Positions 53,174 to 61,672 are shown, numbered from the stretch's first letter. The stretch: 64,000 bases of DNA from an uncultured Candidatus Entotheonella sp. (GCA_951828535.1 OX639990.1:1413300-1477299), one strand, 5' to 3'. The notes: generated by a model from the sequence alone, not told the origin. Program-made: numbers and translations.

Positions 53174-53400
53174 TTATCCCTCCGACTGGCCCGGCCGTCC
53201 CGGACGTGACGACTGCTGCAGGGCTTGCAAGCGGGCTTCCAGTTCGGCCAGCCGCGCTTCCGCTTCCCGGCGGGCGCGGGCTTCCGCCGGTCGTGCCCGG
53301 TTTTCTTGCAGGTGGGTCAAGAGGTAGTCATTCGTCATCGGATCGTGAAACCGAAGCACGCCTTCTTCCACCCGAACCTGGGCTGGACAACCCGCGCAGC
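53174..53400 (-). pseudogene. Uma2-family endonuclease, C-terminal remnant
   Basis: The minus strand reads VRVEEGVLRFHDPMTNDYLL, then a charged Ala/Arg/Glu coil (AEARARREAEARLAELEARL) to the stop. This is how Uma2-type restriction-fold proteins end. The nuclease core (with its PD-ExK residues) is missing, and the upstream frame reads as unrelated sequence. Assignment rests on the tail pattern. Confidence 0.5.
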
Positions 53401-53481
53401 ATGACTGGACAGGTTGGCAACACGCAAATCCGTTGCCGTGGGACTGCGCATCCTCAGGCGTCGCGCTCAATAGCGTTGCCT

Positions 53482-53757
53482 TCACGGACGATAGGCTTCT
53501 CGGCGATGCTTGATGCGGTAGATTTCAACCCGGCGCTGGTCATCGTCAACGCGATAGAGGACGCGATACTCGCCTGCGCGAACACGCCATCCCGGCCCCG
53601 TCTGGCCCGACAGCTTGACCACGCCACTTGGTCGTGGATTGTCCGCAAGCCCGCGAAGCACCACGTCAAGGCGCGCCATGACGTCGCTTGGCAACTTCCG
53701 AAACTCCCGTTCAGCTCGACGTTCCAGCAGGACGGTGTATGATCCCCTATCCGTCAA
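53482..53757 (-). CDS. RelE/ParE-family toxin
   Basis: A ~91-aa type II toxin. The RelE fold pattern is clear: YTVLLERRAEREFRKLPSD, GLADNPRPSGVVKLSG, GWRVRAGEYRVLYRVDDD and VEIYRIKHRREAYR, with the Arg/Tyr residues expected for ribosome-dependent mRNA cleavage. The likely start is TTG 53757, overlapping the antitoxin stop by 11 bases, which would couple the two. RelE (mRNA) versus ParE (gyrase) targeting is not certain, though the C-terminal pattern favours RelE. Confidence 0.85.
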   Translation of the reverse strand: MTDRGSYTVLLERRAEREFRKLPSDVMARLDVVLRGLADNPRPSGVVKLSGQTGPGWRVRAGEYRVLYRVDDDQRRVEIYRIKHRREAYRP

Positions 53758-53953
53758 GATGCCCCCGCAGTTCGTCCCGGACCGTCGCGTATTCACGAAA
53801 GCCGGTAGCGGCACGGACGGCGCGATCCAAGTCCAGCGCGTCTTCCAAATCCTCCAGGCGTTGCATCAGACGACGGTAATCCTTCATCGACAATACTGCG
53901 CCGGTTTTCCTGCCGGCTTCATCGACCAGGTATCTGGGCTTGATGTTAAGCAT
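53747..53953 (-). CDS. Phd/YefM-type antitoxin
   Basis: A 68-aa antitoxin directly upstream of the toxin. It begins MLNIKPRYLVDEAGRKTGAV and continues LSMKDYRRLMQRLEDLEDAL, the Phd/YefM dimerisation pattern, with a C-terminal toxin-binding helix. Such proteins neutralise the toxin and repress their own promoter, which should lie in 53954-53995. The pair sits inside the mobile-element zone. Confidence 0.85.
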   Translation of the reverse strand: MLNIKPRYLVDEAGRKTGAVLSMKDYRRLMQRLEDLEDALDLDRAVRAATGFREYATVRDELRGHLDG

Positions 53954-53995
53954 AACGTTGCCTCTGCGGGAACGGAATTGTTAAGGAATGGGCCG

Positions 53996-54094
53996 CTAGT
54001 GTCCTGATCGTGAGGTTTCGATGATTATATGGGGCAGTTTTACCAATAAAATCAACAAAGTAAAAACCCACGAATTTCAGAATCAGGACACTAG
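53996..54094. repeat. 99-bp MITE
   Basis: Terminal inverted repeats CTAGTGTCCTGATCGTGA and (from the right) CTAGTGTCCTGATTCTGA match at 16 of 18 bases. The AT-rich centre has no ORF. Both ends fall on CTAG, which would contain a duplicated TA, as for IS630/Tc1-type movers. It lies just upstream of the toxin-antitoxin operon. Confidence 0.75.
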
Positions 54095-54127
54095 ATCAGT
54101 TTCGGTTCACAACGGCTTACAATTGAG

Positions 54128-54213
54128 TCGGTGGTCACTCCGGCGCATGCCGGAGTCCAGGAGTTTTCCTGAGCCAGAGGTCACTGGATTCCGGCATGCG
54201 CCGGAATGACGAT
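54128..54213. repeat. Paired CCGGCATGCGCCGG-type palindromes
   Basis: GTCACTCCGGCGCATGCCGGAGTCC fits one hairpin at 54134-54160, and GGATTCCGGCATGCGCCGGAATGAC a second at 54187-54211. Together they form the double palindrome common in proteobacterial intergenic DNA. The stretch 54214-54470 holds no gene, only the CCATGGCC repeat and a degenerate third palindrome near 54330. Confidence 0.75.
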
Positions 54214-54240
54214 TTGGGGGCATTGAACAGGCTATTTTTC

Positions 54241-54300
54241 ATGGTAATTCCCCATGGCCTCTCTAGGCCACATCAAGAGCCATGAAAACCAAGGCCGTCA
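54241..54300. repeat. CCATGGCC-type dispersed repeat, copy 1
   Basis: ATGGTAAT...CCATGGCCT...AGGCCACATCA...CATGAAAA...GGCCGTCAC. Copies 2 and 3 lie at 55383 and 61512. Each centres on a GGCC-loop-GGCC hairpin and an ATGAAAA block. Confidence 0.55.
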
Positions 54301-54470
54301 CGCTCGCGAAGAGCCTGCCCTCGACTCCGATCGGGGCGGGAGTCCAGGGTCTCTGGGGTAATGGTAATGACGTTTTGGCGTACTGAATGGTTCATTCAGA
54401 GCCGAACTTGCTCTAACGCTCAACGCAGCGCGTCAAGACAAGGCATTCTTCGCCGAACTGCACCGGATCG

Positions 54471-55262
54471 CTATTGAGCGTGCGCGGCCCGCATGGCGAG
54501 GGCCTTGGGCTTCACCTCTCGCTTGAGCGTGCGGGCGATGAGCGGCTCATCGAGGGCTGCCGCAATCGTGGGGTAGCCGGCGCGGGCGATCATGGCAGGC
54601 AGCCTGCCATGCTTGAATTGCGCCAGGGTCCAGGCCAACGGATCGGGCACGACCGCGGTGTCCCAGTAGATGCGCACGTCCTGGTTGCGCGGGCCGTAGT
54701 GATAGTGCGGCGCCATTTCAAAGCAATCGAACGCCAGGAGCTCGATCTCCTGCCCTGCCACGTCGCTCAGCACGTGAATCGCCAGGCCCCGGTCGCCGTT
54801 GGGCTCGCGGAACTCCAGCCCAAAGCGAATATTGCCGCATTCAACCACCACGTCGCCGCGATTGTGCGTCACCGTACGGCGCTTCTTGATGGCCATGTAG
54901 CGGGCGGCCTCCTCGACCTCATCGAGTTTCTCGAGAACCAAGTCACAATCGAGTTGCTGCGCCACCTGCTCGTAACCGGCGCGCCCCAGCATGTCCGGCA
55001 GCCGGGTGCGCAGCTGTTCCAACGTCCAGCTGATCGGGTTTCCCGCCGTGGTCTTATCCATGTCGTAGCGCACGTCCGCCTCGTTCGGGGCGTAGTGGTA
55101 GTGCGGACACTGGTCGAAGCAATCGAATCGCATTATCTCCGCCCTCTCGCCTTCTGCCTCGCCCATCACCTGGATACTGACCCCCTGATCCTCCATCAAA
55201 GGGCGATATCGCAGGGCAAACGTCACCGCCCCGGCCTCAATTTGCGTGCTTCCCGCCTTCAT
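54471..55262 (-). CDS. Protein with an internally duplicated FDCF/PHYHY domain
   Basis: About 263 aa, made of two copies of a ~105-residue domain. Copy 1 (residues ~8-105) has MRFDCFDQCPHYHYAP, a DVRYDMD strand and SWTLEQLRTRLPDMLGRAGY. Copy 2 (~140-240) has LAFDCFEMAPHYHYGP, DVRIYWD and AWTLAQFKHGRLPAMIARAGY. The repeated Asp-Cys-Phe and His-x-His would suit a metal site, but this is not proven. No signal peptide. AAGGAG is 7 bases before the ATG at 55262. Divergent from the Gfo/Idh gene. Function unknown. Confidence 0.8.
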   Translation of the reverse strand: MKAGSTQIEAGAVTFALRYRPLMEDQGVSIQVMGEAEGERAEIMRFDCFDQCPHYHYAPNEADVRYDMDKTTAGNPISWTLEQLRTRLPDMLGRAGYEQVAQQLDCDLVLEKLDEVEEAARYMAIKKRRTVTHNRGDVVVECGNIRFGLEFREPNGDRGLAIHVLSDVAGQEIELLAFDCFEMAPHYHYGPRNQDVRIYWDTAVVPDPLAWTLAQFKHGRLPAMIARAGYPTIAAALDEPLIARTLKREVKPKALAMRAAHAQ

Positions 55263-55382
55263 TGCCATTCTCCTTCTTGCTGACGGTGTATTCGGACGCC
55301 TCTTGAAATATGGGGGCCATTATACACAACCCGGCAGCGCCGCAACGTCAACGGACTGTTGCGTCACAACCCCTGCATTTGT

Positions 55383-55433
55383 ATGGTAATCTCCATGGCC
55401 TTCCCAAGGCCGCGTCAGGGTGATGAAAATGGC
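55383..55433. repeat. CCATGGCC-type dispersed repeat, copy 2
   Basis: ATGGTAATCTCCATGGCCTT...AAGGCCGCGTCA...GATGAAAATGG, matching copies at 54241 and 61512. Confidence 0.55.
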
Positions 55434-55504
55434 TCCCGGAGCGGTCGCCGCCCCCCTGAAAAGGGGGTTGGGGGTTACATGTTTCCCCCAGGCGGGCCTC
55501 GTGC

Positions 55505-55555
55505 CACCCCTGTGGATGCCCGCCTGAACGGAACAGTGGGCATCCACAAGGGGTG
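55505..55555. repeat. 17-bp inverted repeat upstream of the Gfo/Idh gene
   Basis: CACCCCTGTGGATGCCC pairs with GGGCATCCACAAGGGGTG, one base unpaired, around a 16-base loop. It sits in the 400-bp gap between the divergent genes (55263-55668), beside a CCCCCCTGAAAAGGGGGTT hairpin (55471-55490). It could be an operator, a terminator for antisense transcripts, or a mobile palindrome. Confidence 0.5.
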
Positions 55556-55668
55556 CCCCTAAGACGGTCGGGGACGTTCGCGGGCTGTTTTCATAGGAAA
55601 ACCAACCACCACACACCGCCGTCAGGCGTGGCAACCGCACCCCAAGCCAAGGCAATGGAGGCATGGAC

Positions 55669-56976
55669 ATGCAGGACAACATTCGCTTAATGACACTCGA
55701 CCCCGGTCACTTTCATGCCGCCCTGGTGCAGAAACGCATGTACGAACAGGTCTCCCCGACGGTCAGCGTTTTCGCGCCCGAAGGACCGGACCTGGACCTG
55801 CATCTGCAGCGCGTCGAGGCGTTCAACCAGCGCGCCGACCAGCCGACATCCTGGCAACATCAAGTCCACGCGGGGCCGGATTATCTCGACGCCATGCTGC
55901 AACAGCGGCCGGGCAACGTGGTCGTCGTGGCGGGCAACAGCAGCCGGCGGCCAGGGTATCTGCAGAAGTCCATTCAGGCTGGCTTGAACGTTCTGGCGGA
56001 CAAGCCGATCTGCATCGACCCACCGGGCTGGGAAGTGCTTGAGGCGGCCTGCCAGGAGGCGCAGCGCCGGGGCCTGTTGATCAGCGACATCATGACCCAG
56101 CGGCACGAGATCACCTCGATTATCGCGCGCGAGCTGGTCAACAACTCCAGCGTGTTCGGCACCCTGGAACGGGGCACACCGGAGGCGCCCGCCGTCGTCA
56201 AGGAAAGTGTTCACCATCTCTACAAACACGTCTCGGGACAGGCCCTGATTCGCCCGGCCTGGTATTTCGACGTGACGCAGCAAGGCGAGGGGATCGTGGA
56301 CGTGACGACGCACCTCATCGACAACACCTTGTGGGAGTGCTTCCCGGACGAGGCGATTGATCACGTTTCGGATGTCCACATGTTGCACGCCCGGCGTTGG
56401 CCGACACTGGTGGACCGCGCGCAATTCGCCCAGGTGACGGGTCTGCAGGCGTTTCCGGCGTTTTTGCACGGGGCGCTGGACCCACAAGGCGCCCTGCCCT
56501 ATTTCTGCAACGGCGAGTTCACCAGCACTATCCGCGGCGTGCATACTCGGATGTGGGTCGCCTGGAACTTCGCGGCGCCGCCCGGCGGCGACGATACCCA
56601 CGTGTCGGTTACCCGCGGCACCCGTAGTGAGGTGTTCATTCGACAGGGAGAGGCGCAGGGCTACCGCCCCGAGGTCTATGTCGAACCAGCAGCGGGCGTC
56701 AGCCACACCGGCCTGGGCGCGTCGCTCGACAAGGCGTTGGCAGACTGGGAGCCCCGCTATCCGGGCTTGGCGACGTCGCCCGCCGGCGAGGGCTGGCAGG
56801 TGCACATTCCCGACACGTATCGCATCGGGCATGAAGCCCATTTTGGAAAGGTGATGGAAGGCTATCTGGATTGCCTCGAACGAGGCGCGCTACCGGAGTG
56901 GGAAATACCGAACCTGCTGACGAAATACCACATGACGACCACCGCGCTGGCGATGTCAAAGGCGGGAAGCGCGTAA
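55669..56976 (+). CDS. Gfo/Idh/MocA-type oxidoreductase
   Basis: A ~435-aa NAD(P)-type oxidoreductase. The N-terminal Rossmann part starts IRLMTLDPGHFHAALVQKRM and has GNVVVVAGNSSRRPGYLQKS, then LNVLADKPICIDPPGWEVLE with the family's xKP Lys. The C-terminal domain (KHVSGQALIRPAWYFDVTQQ, FTSTIRGVHTRMWVAWNF) matches the oxidoreductase C-terminal module of this subgroup. Sugars or cyclitols are usual substrates. GGAGG fits the ATG at 55669 better than 55663. Convergent with the porin gene. Confidence 0.88.
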   Translation: MQDNIRLMTLDPGHFHAALVQKRMYEQVSPTVSVFAPEGPDLDLHLQRVEAFNQRADQPTSWQHQVHAGPDYLDAMLQQRPGNVVVVAGNSSRRPGYLQKSIQAGLNVLADKPICIDPPGWEVLEAACQEAQRRGLLISDIMTQRHEITSIIARELVNNSSVFGTLERGTPEAPAVVKESVHHLYKHVSGQALIRPAWYFDVTQQGEGIVDVTTHLIDNTLWECFPDEAIDHVSDVHMLHARRWPTLVDRAQFAQVTGLQAFPAFLHGALDPQGALPYFCNGEFTSTIRGVHTRMWVAWNFAAPPGGDDTHVSVTRGTRSEVFIRQGEAQGYRPEVYVEPAAGVSHTGLGASLDKALADWEPRYPGLATSPAGEGWQVHIPDTYRIGHEAHFGKVMEGYLDCLERGALPEWEIPNLLTKYHMTTTALAMSKAGSA

Positions 56977-56984
56977 CCCCCAAA

Positions 56985-57002
56985 CCCCCCTTGTCAGGGG
57001 GG
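56985..57002. terminator. Shared hairpin between convergent genes
   Basis: CCCCCCT and AGGGGGG with a TGTC loop, between the Gfo/Idh stop and the porin stop. Likely a bidirectional terminator. Confidence 0.5.
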
Positions 57003-57023
57003 CTCTGACGAGGAGATACCTTC

Positions 57024-58556
57024 TTAACCAAAGTCATACTGCAGCCGCAGCGCGAATTGGAAGATGTTCTCCATCGAACCGTCGTGGCCCAGGCCCAAGG
57101 GCTGCGGAAAGCCGTGCAGGGACACGTCGCTGTTATTCTCCCACCAATCCTGCACGAACATCATGGCCCCACCCATCCGCAGCCAGAGCTTGGGCATGAG
57201 GTCCCAGTGCAGGTGCGACGCCACCTCAATGCCGCGAAACTGCTCACCATGCTCGTTGGGCTGCGCCGCCCGGTCCGCCCCCAGAGCCGCAAAGGCGAAA
57301 AACACCGGCGTGAGCTCGAACTTGGCACGCAGCACGGCCAGCATGCGGCCGTTGTAGCCGCCGCCAAAATAGGGCGACACCGAGACGTTGTTGAGGCCGG
57401 CGGTGGAATCATTCAGCGACCCCAGGGTAATCAATTCCAAACCGCCCCCCTCGGTGTAACGCGACCGCCCGAAACCTGAATACTGCGAGTTGAACAGGCC
57501 GAGAAAGGCGTTCACGTCCCCGCTCCCGGCGTCCAGCGAGGCACGGCTGCCCGCCTCCCCGGAGATGTATTGCAGCGTCAGGCCCAGCCAGTGCTTGCCC
57601 AGCGGGTAATCGACGTGCACGTTGCCCATGAAGCCGCGATTGGCCGAGCCGTCGAGCCCGGTGCGCAAAAGCCCGCGCTCCGCCGGCGCCAGGGCAAGCA
57701 ACGCCCGGCAGTCCTGGTCACTTCCGGCCTGGATTTGGCACGACTGGCCGAGAAACTCCTGCCCGACGTTGTAGACACCGGAGACCTCCAGCCGCGCGCG
57801 CTCCAAAACCCGCGTGTTCACCTTGAGACCGGCGTAAATCTGATAGGCGTCGTCGCCGCTGCCGGGATTGTCGTTGGCGTTGTCGTCCCAGAGATAAAAG
57901 CTGGCGGTCACGTCCGTGTCGGCGGCCAGGTCGTAGCGGCCGTCGAGCGCAAACCAGCGCGAGTCCTCCGAATCGCTCCGCAGACTGCCTTCCAGGAACT
58001 GCAGAAAGGTGAACTGCGTCCACAACGCCTGCCGCTGGTAGGTAAACTGCAAGCCGGTAAAATCCGTCGCCAGAATGGTCCAATCGAACTGATCGCCCCA
58101 GCCAAGGATGCCGCCCCGGAATGACAGGCCCGGCACCCCCGGAATCTCCATCCCTAGATAGGCGTTCTTCGTTTCCAGGTTCACCCCGTCGGCGCCCTCG
58201 CCGCCCCCGCTGCCGGAGCCGACGTTCTCCAACCGATGCCCCGTGGAATCCCAGATAGGCGGGTTCTTGGCGCCGAAGGTCATGTCGCCGATTTCCAGCC
58301 CGTAGTGCACCGACAGCACCGAATCCGGCCGCAGATCGAATGACAGCCGCAAGCGCGTGTCGACAAACCGCTGCGTCGAACCGTTTGCCGAAAGCGACGG
58401 CGCGCCGAAAAACCCGTCTTGCATGTTGTGCAGGTTGCCCCGCAGGCGGTAATTGCCGCCGATCAGGATAATGTCTTCGACTTGTGCAGAGACGGGGTCG
58501 AGAGGAAGGAAAACGGCGAGCAGCAGGGCGAACAGGCCGCTGAGAAGGGGTTGCAT
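57024..58556 (-). CDS. Outer-membrane beta-barrel (porin-like) protein 1
   Basis: About 510 aa with a signal peptide (GLFALLLAVFLPLDPVSAQ). The rest is built of alternating amphipathic strands with many aromatic girdle residues (RFVDTRLRLSFDLRPDSVLS, VHYGLEIGDMTFGAKNP), ending LRLQYDFG, close to the usual aromatic C-terminal strand. It is a paralogue of the protein at 58992: both share IGGxxRLRxxxxNM, ADGVNLETKNAYLGMEIPG, SFRGGI and the YDFG end. Probably an alginate- or solute-specific porin; the substrate is unknown. Confidence 0.8.
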   Translation of the reverse strand: MQPLLSGLFALLLAVFLPLDPVSAQVEDIILIGGNYRLRGNLHNMQDGFFGAPSLSANGSTQRFVDTRLRLSFDLRPDSVLSVHYGLEIGDMTFGAKNPPIWDSTGHRLENVGSGSGGGEGADGVNLETKNAYLGMEIPGVPGLSFRGGILGWGDQFDWTILATDFTGLQFTYQRQALWTQFTFLQFLEGSLRSDSEDSRWFALDGRYDLAADTDVTASFYLWDDNANDNPGSGDDAYQIYAGLKVNTRVLERARLEVSGVYNVGQEFLGQSCQIQAGSDQDCRALLALAPAERGLLRTGLDGSANRGFMGNVHVDYPLGKHWLGLTLQYISGEAGSRASLDAGSGDVNAFLGLFNSQYSGFGRSRYTEGGGLELITLGSLNDSTAGLNNVSVSPYFGGGYNGRMLAVLRAKFELTPVFFAFAALGADRAAQPNEHGEQFRGIEVASHLHWDLMPKLWLRMGGAMMFVQDWWENNSDVSLHGFPQPLGLGHDGSMENIFQFALRLQYDFG

Positions 58557-58600
58557 GACACGAGACTGGATTGGATACACGCGCAAGGACACCTTTGCTG

Positions 58601-59005
58601 TCAACGCCCGTAGACGGCCGGAACGATATCTATGAAGACAGTGACCTCATGGCCGGCGGCCGACACGACCACGAAAGCCCGGCGGGGGTTGTCGCCTCCG
58701 AAAGCCGGGGTGAACGTTCCGGTAACCCGTCCATCCTGGGTGCGCCTGGAACCGTCGGGCGTCACAGCACCCTCAGAGACGGTGAAGTCGACCCGCACGT
58801 CATCGACTGGCTGACCCGAGGCGTCCTCGACGGCCACGGTCAGGCGCGGACGCTCGGTATGCCGCATGGTCATCATGCCGGGCTCGACGCGCAGGCGATA
58901 ACCGCGGCTGCCATCCTGGCCATATGCCAGGGCGGCGAAAACGAGGCATCCCAGCCCCGCCGCGAGGCAACGCATCATCCGTCGTGTGGGATTAGCCGAA
59001 ATCAT
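58601..59005 (-). CDS. Small secreted Ig-like (Big_1-type) protein
   Basis: About 134 aa: a signal peptide (RCLAAGLGCLVFAALAYGQD) and one bacterial Ig-like domain with VEPGMMTMRHTERPRLTVAV, then VDDVRVDFTVSEGAVTPDG and VTGTFTPAFGGDNPRRAFVV. The fold is like the Big_1 modules of invasins and adhesins, here as a single free unit. The start at 59005 overlaps the upstream porin gene by 14 bases; 58978 is an alternative. Its place between two porin genes suggests a surface or periplasmic partner role. Confidence 0.7.
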   Translation of the reverse strand: MISANPTRRMMRCLAAGLGCLVFAALAYGQDGSRGYRLRVEPGMMTMRHTERPRLTVAVEDASGQPVDDVRVDFTVSEGAVTPDGSRRTQDGRVTGTFTPAFGGDNPRRAFVVVSAAGHEVTVFIDIVPAVYGR

Positions 59006-60497
59006 ATTGCAGCCGTATGGAAAATTGCCAGATGTTGTCGGGGTCGGAACCCACCGACGGCCCTGCTGGGTCTTCGCTGCACCCGCCGCAGCCGTCAAAT
59101 GAGGCGTCGGTGTTGTTCTTCCACCAATCGCCCGTCATGTAGTACGCCGCGCCGAGGCGCAACCACAGTTTGGGCATGATGTTGACGTGCGCCCAGACGT
59201 CGAATTCGACGCCACGGTCGCTGTCGCCGTTGGCGTTCTCGGCGGCGGCCATGTCATAAGCGCCCACCAGGTGCAAGGTGACCCTGTCCCGATAGAGTTC
59301 TTGCAGGACCGGAAAAGCACCCCGCGCGATGAGCAGCAGGCGCCCGTTGTAGTCGCCGTTGAAGTAGCCGTTTCCGGTGCCCCACTTGCTGTTGAAGCCA
59401 TCTCCGATATCGACAATCGACCCTCGCGAAATAATCCCCGGCCCTTGGTACATGTGATTCTTGTAGCTCAGCCACGCCCCAATGTCTGCGTCGCGCTGGT
59501 CACCGGCGTTCTCGAGCTGGACCTTACTGCCCGCCTCGCCGGTAATGTACTGCGCCTGCAGCCCGAGGGTGCCGAAGGACAGAAAGTAATCGCCCGACAC
59601 GCTGGCGTTCACGCCGCCGTTTTTGCCGCTGCGGCGGCCAAAGTAGCCCTCGCCCTGATTGAGGATCGCATAGCCGTTGAGGAGCGTCGGGCCGACGCGG
59701 GTGGTGACTTCCAGGCCGGCCCAGTATTGGAACGGATCGACTTCCAGCTCGCCCTTATTTCCCTGATCGCTCCAGTAATGAAAGGAGCTCGCCACCGTCG
59801 TCGACGGGGCCAGTTTGTATTCCGCGTCAATGCCGACCCAGTCGCTGTCGTCGGCGTTATCCCGGGTATCGCCCTCGAAGAATTTCAGGTACACGAGGTG
59901 CGCCGAGATGTCGCCGCGTCGGTAGTTCAACTGCAGACCGGCAAAGTCATCGGCCAGGATGTTGAAGTCGTAGCGGTCGCCGTAGCCGAAGATACCGCCG
60001 CGAAAGCTCAGCCCGCGCATAACCGGCAGCGTCATTTCCATGAAGATGTTTTTGGTCTCGACGTTCACCCCGTCGGCCCCGACACCGCCGCCAGCGCCTG
60101 GCCCGATCACCGGCACCAGATTGCCGCTGACGTCACTGCCCGTTTCGCAATCTACGTCGCTACTATCGCAACCCCCAAAGCGGACGTCGCCGATCTCCAT
60201 GCGGTAATGAACGCGCATCAACTCACTGGGCCGGAAGTCCCAGTACAAACGCAGGCGGGTATCGAAGAAGGATTTCGTGGAGCTGTCGGCGACGGGAAAC
60301 CCGCCGCTCTCGCCGCCGCCCGCTTCGTTCGCGGCGGCCATGTTGCTGTGGATGCTGCGGAGTCGGAAATCACCGCCGATGAGGAGAAGATCTTCTTTCG
60401 GGAATACCGCCAGGTTCTGACACCAGGCGTGCCCTGCCCAAAGCGCGAGCAGGACACCCACGATTGCCACGCGCAAAATCCTTGCTGAGACAGACAT
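58992..60497 (-). CDS. Outer-membrane beta-barrel (porin-like) protein 2
   Basis: About 501 aa with a signal peptide (LRVAIVGVLLALWAGHAWCQ). It shares most barrel strands with the porin at 57024: LLLIGGDFRLRSIHSNM, KSFFDTRLRLYWDFRPSELM, VHYRMEIGDVRFG, ADGVNVETKNIFMEMTLPV and a final LRLQYDFG. The two arose by duplication. A Cys pair in the SSDVDCETGSD loop is extra. It heads a three-gene leftward operon (porin 2, Ig-like, porin 1). Confidence 0.8.
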   Translation of the reverse strand: MSVSARILRVAIVGVLLALWAGHAWCQNLAVFPKEDLLLIGGDFRLRSIHSNMAAANEAGGGESGGFPVADSSTKSFFDTRLRLYWDFRPSELMRVHYRMEIGDVRFGGCDSSDVDCETGSDVSGNLVPVIGPGAGGGVGADGVNVETKNIFMEMTLPVMRGLSFRGGIFGYGDRYDFNILADDFAGLQLNYRRGDISAHLVYLKFFEGDTRDNADDSDWVGIDAEYKLAPSTTVASSFHYWSDQGNKGELEVDPFQYWAGLEVTTRVGPTLLNGYAILNQGEGYFGRRSGKNGGVNASVSGDYFLSFGTLGLQAQYITGEAGSKVQLENAGDQRDADIGAWLSYKNHMYQGPGIISRGSIVDIGDGFNSKWGTGNGYFNGDYNGRLLLIARGAFPVLQELYRDRVTLHLVGAYDMAAAENANGDSDRGVEFDVWAHVNIMPKLWLRLGAAYYMTGDWWKNNTDASFDGCGGCSEDPAGPSVGSDPDNIWQFSIRLQYDFG

Positions 60498-60735
60498 GAT
60501 AGCGATGAATTCTCCTGGGGAACAAGTGAAGGGAATTACGGGGGCCGCGAAGACTTTACGGGAAAATTCGGGACAGTGTAGACGCATCAGGCCCCCACTT
60601 GCAACCGCTCCGGCACCGCATCCGGGCGTTGAACACCGCCCACAAAATTGCCTTTGCTGCCGCCAAGCCCTGTACTATATTAGCCCCCGCAACGTTCCCT
60701 AGGCACAACTCCTCGCTAATGAAGGAAGACACGTT

Positions 60736-61509
60736 ATGAAGTTGGTCCGTTTCCAGACCGGTGGTCAGATCCGCCACGGCATTGCCGAGGGCGAGAACAT
60801 CAGGGAGATCGAAGGCGACCTCTTCGGCGATCGCGTCCCGACCGGCAGCAGCTTTCCGCTCAATACCGTCAAGCTCCTGACGCCTTGCACGCCCGGCAAG
60901 ATGCTGGCCCTGGGCCTGAATTACGCCCTGCACGTGCAGGAAAGCGGTAGCGACCGCAAAGCCCCCAGCCAACCGGAGCCCTTCTACAAGGTGCCGTCGT
61001 CGCTGTGCAATCCCGGCGACCCGATCTGTATCCCGCCCGGTGCCGGCATGACCCACTTTGAGGGCGAGTTGGTGGCAGTGATCGGCAAGACGTGCAAGCG
61101 CGTCGCCCCAGAGAACGCCCTTGAGTACGTGCTGGGCTACACCTGCGGCAACGACGTGAGCGCCCGCGGCTGGCAGCGCGGTGATTTGCAGTGGTGGCGC
61201 GGCAAGTCGAGCGACACGTTTTCCCCGATCGGACCGTGGATCGAGACCGACATCGCCGACCCGTCGAAGCTGACGCTGGAAACGCGCCTGAACGGTGAGG
61301 TCAAGCAGCACTCGGGGACGGATCAGATGATTTTCGACGTGCCTACCATGATCAGCTTCATCAGCCAAGTGGTCACGATGAACCCCGGCGACGCCATTTT
61401 TACCGGCACCTGCGAAGGCGTCGGACCGATGGAAGACGGCGACACGGTGGAAATCGAAATCTCGCAAATCGGCGTGCTGCGGAATCCAGTGATGCGGGAG
61501 GCGGAATAA
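60736..61509 (+). CDS. Fumarylacetoacetate hydrolase family protein
   Basis: A 257-aa FAH-fold hydrolase or decarboxylase. Metal ligands are in THFEGELVAVIGK (Glu pair) and the later Asp of GNDVSARGWQRGD; PCTPGKMLALGLNYALHVQE and DTFSPIGPWIETD are also conserved, with VTMNPGDAIFTGTCEGVGPM near the end. The family includes 2-hydroxyhepta-dienedioate isomerases and acylpyruvases, so it could serve ring-cleavage catabolism with the genes at 34-36 kb. AAGGAAG precedes the ATG. Confidence 0.92.
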   Translation: MKLVRFQTGGQIRHGIAEGENIREIEGDLFGDRVPTGSSFPLNTVKLLTPCTPGKMLALGLNYALHVQESGSDRKAPSQPEPFYKVPSSLCNPGDPICIPPGAGMTHFEGELVAVIGKTCKRVAPENALEYVLGYTCGNDVSARGWQRGDLQWWRGKSSDTFSPIGPWIETDIADPSKLTLETRLNGEVKQHSGTDQMIFDVPTMISFISQVVTMNPGDAIFTGTCEGVGPMEDGDTVEIEISQIGVLRNPVMREAE

Positions 61510-61511
61510 GG

Positions 61512-61575
61512 CAGGGATTTCCATGGCCTTGCGGGCCACATGAGACCAATGAAAATAGGGTTCCCGCGGCCGTCA
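61512..61575. repeat. CCATGGCC-type dispersed repeat, copy 3
   Basis: TTTCCATGGCCTTGCGGGCC, then ACATGA...CAATGAAAATAGGG and GGCCGTCAC, matching copies at 54241 and 55383. Confidence 0.55.
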
Positions 61576-61672
61576 CTTCGGCAAAAGCCGGAGTCCAGGG
61601 GTTTTCTGGGAGCAAAGGCCGCTGGATTCCGGAGCCTGCGCCGGACTTGATCCGGGGTCAAGCCCGGTAATG
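61576..61672. repeat. Composite palindromic repeat between FAH and pmbA
   Basis: CTTCGGCAAAAGCCGGAG, then GGATTCCGGAGCCTGCGCCGG and a GACTTGATCCGGGGTCAAGC unit. This is the same double-palindrome type as at 54128, with a CCGGAC/TCCGGGG unit like those inserted in the IS630 transposase. Confidence 0.65.
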
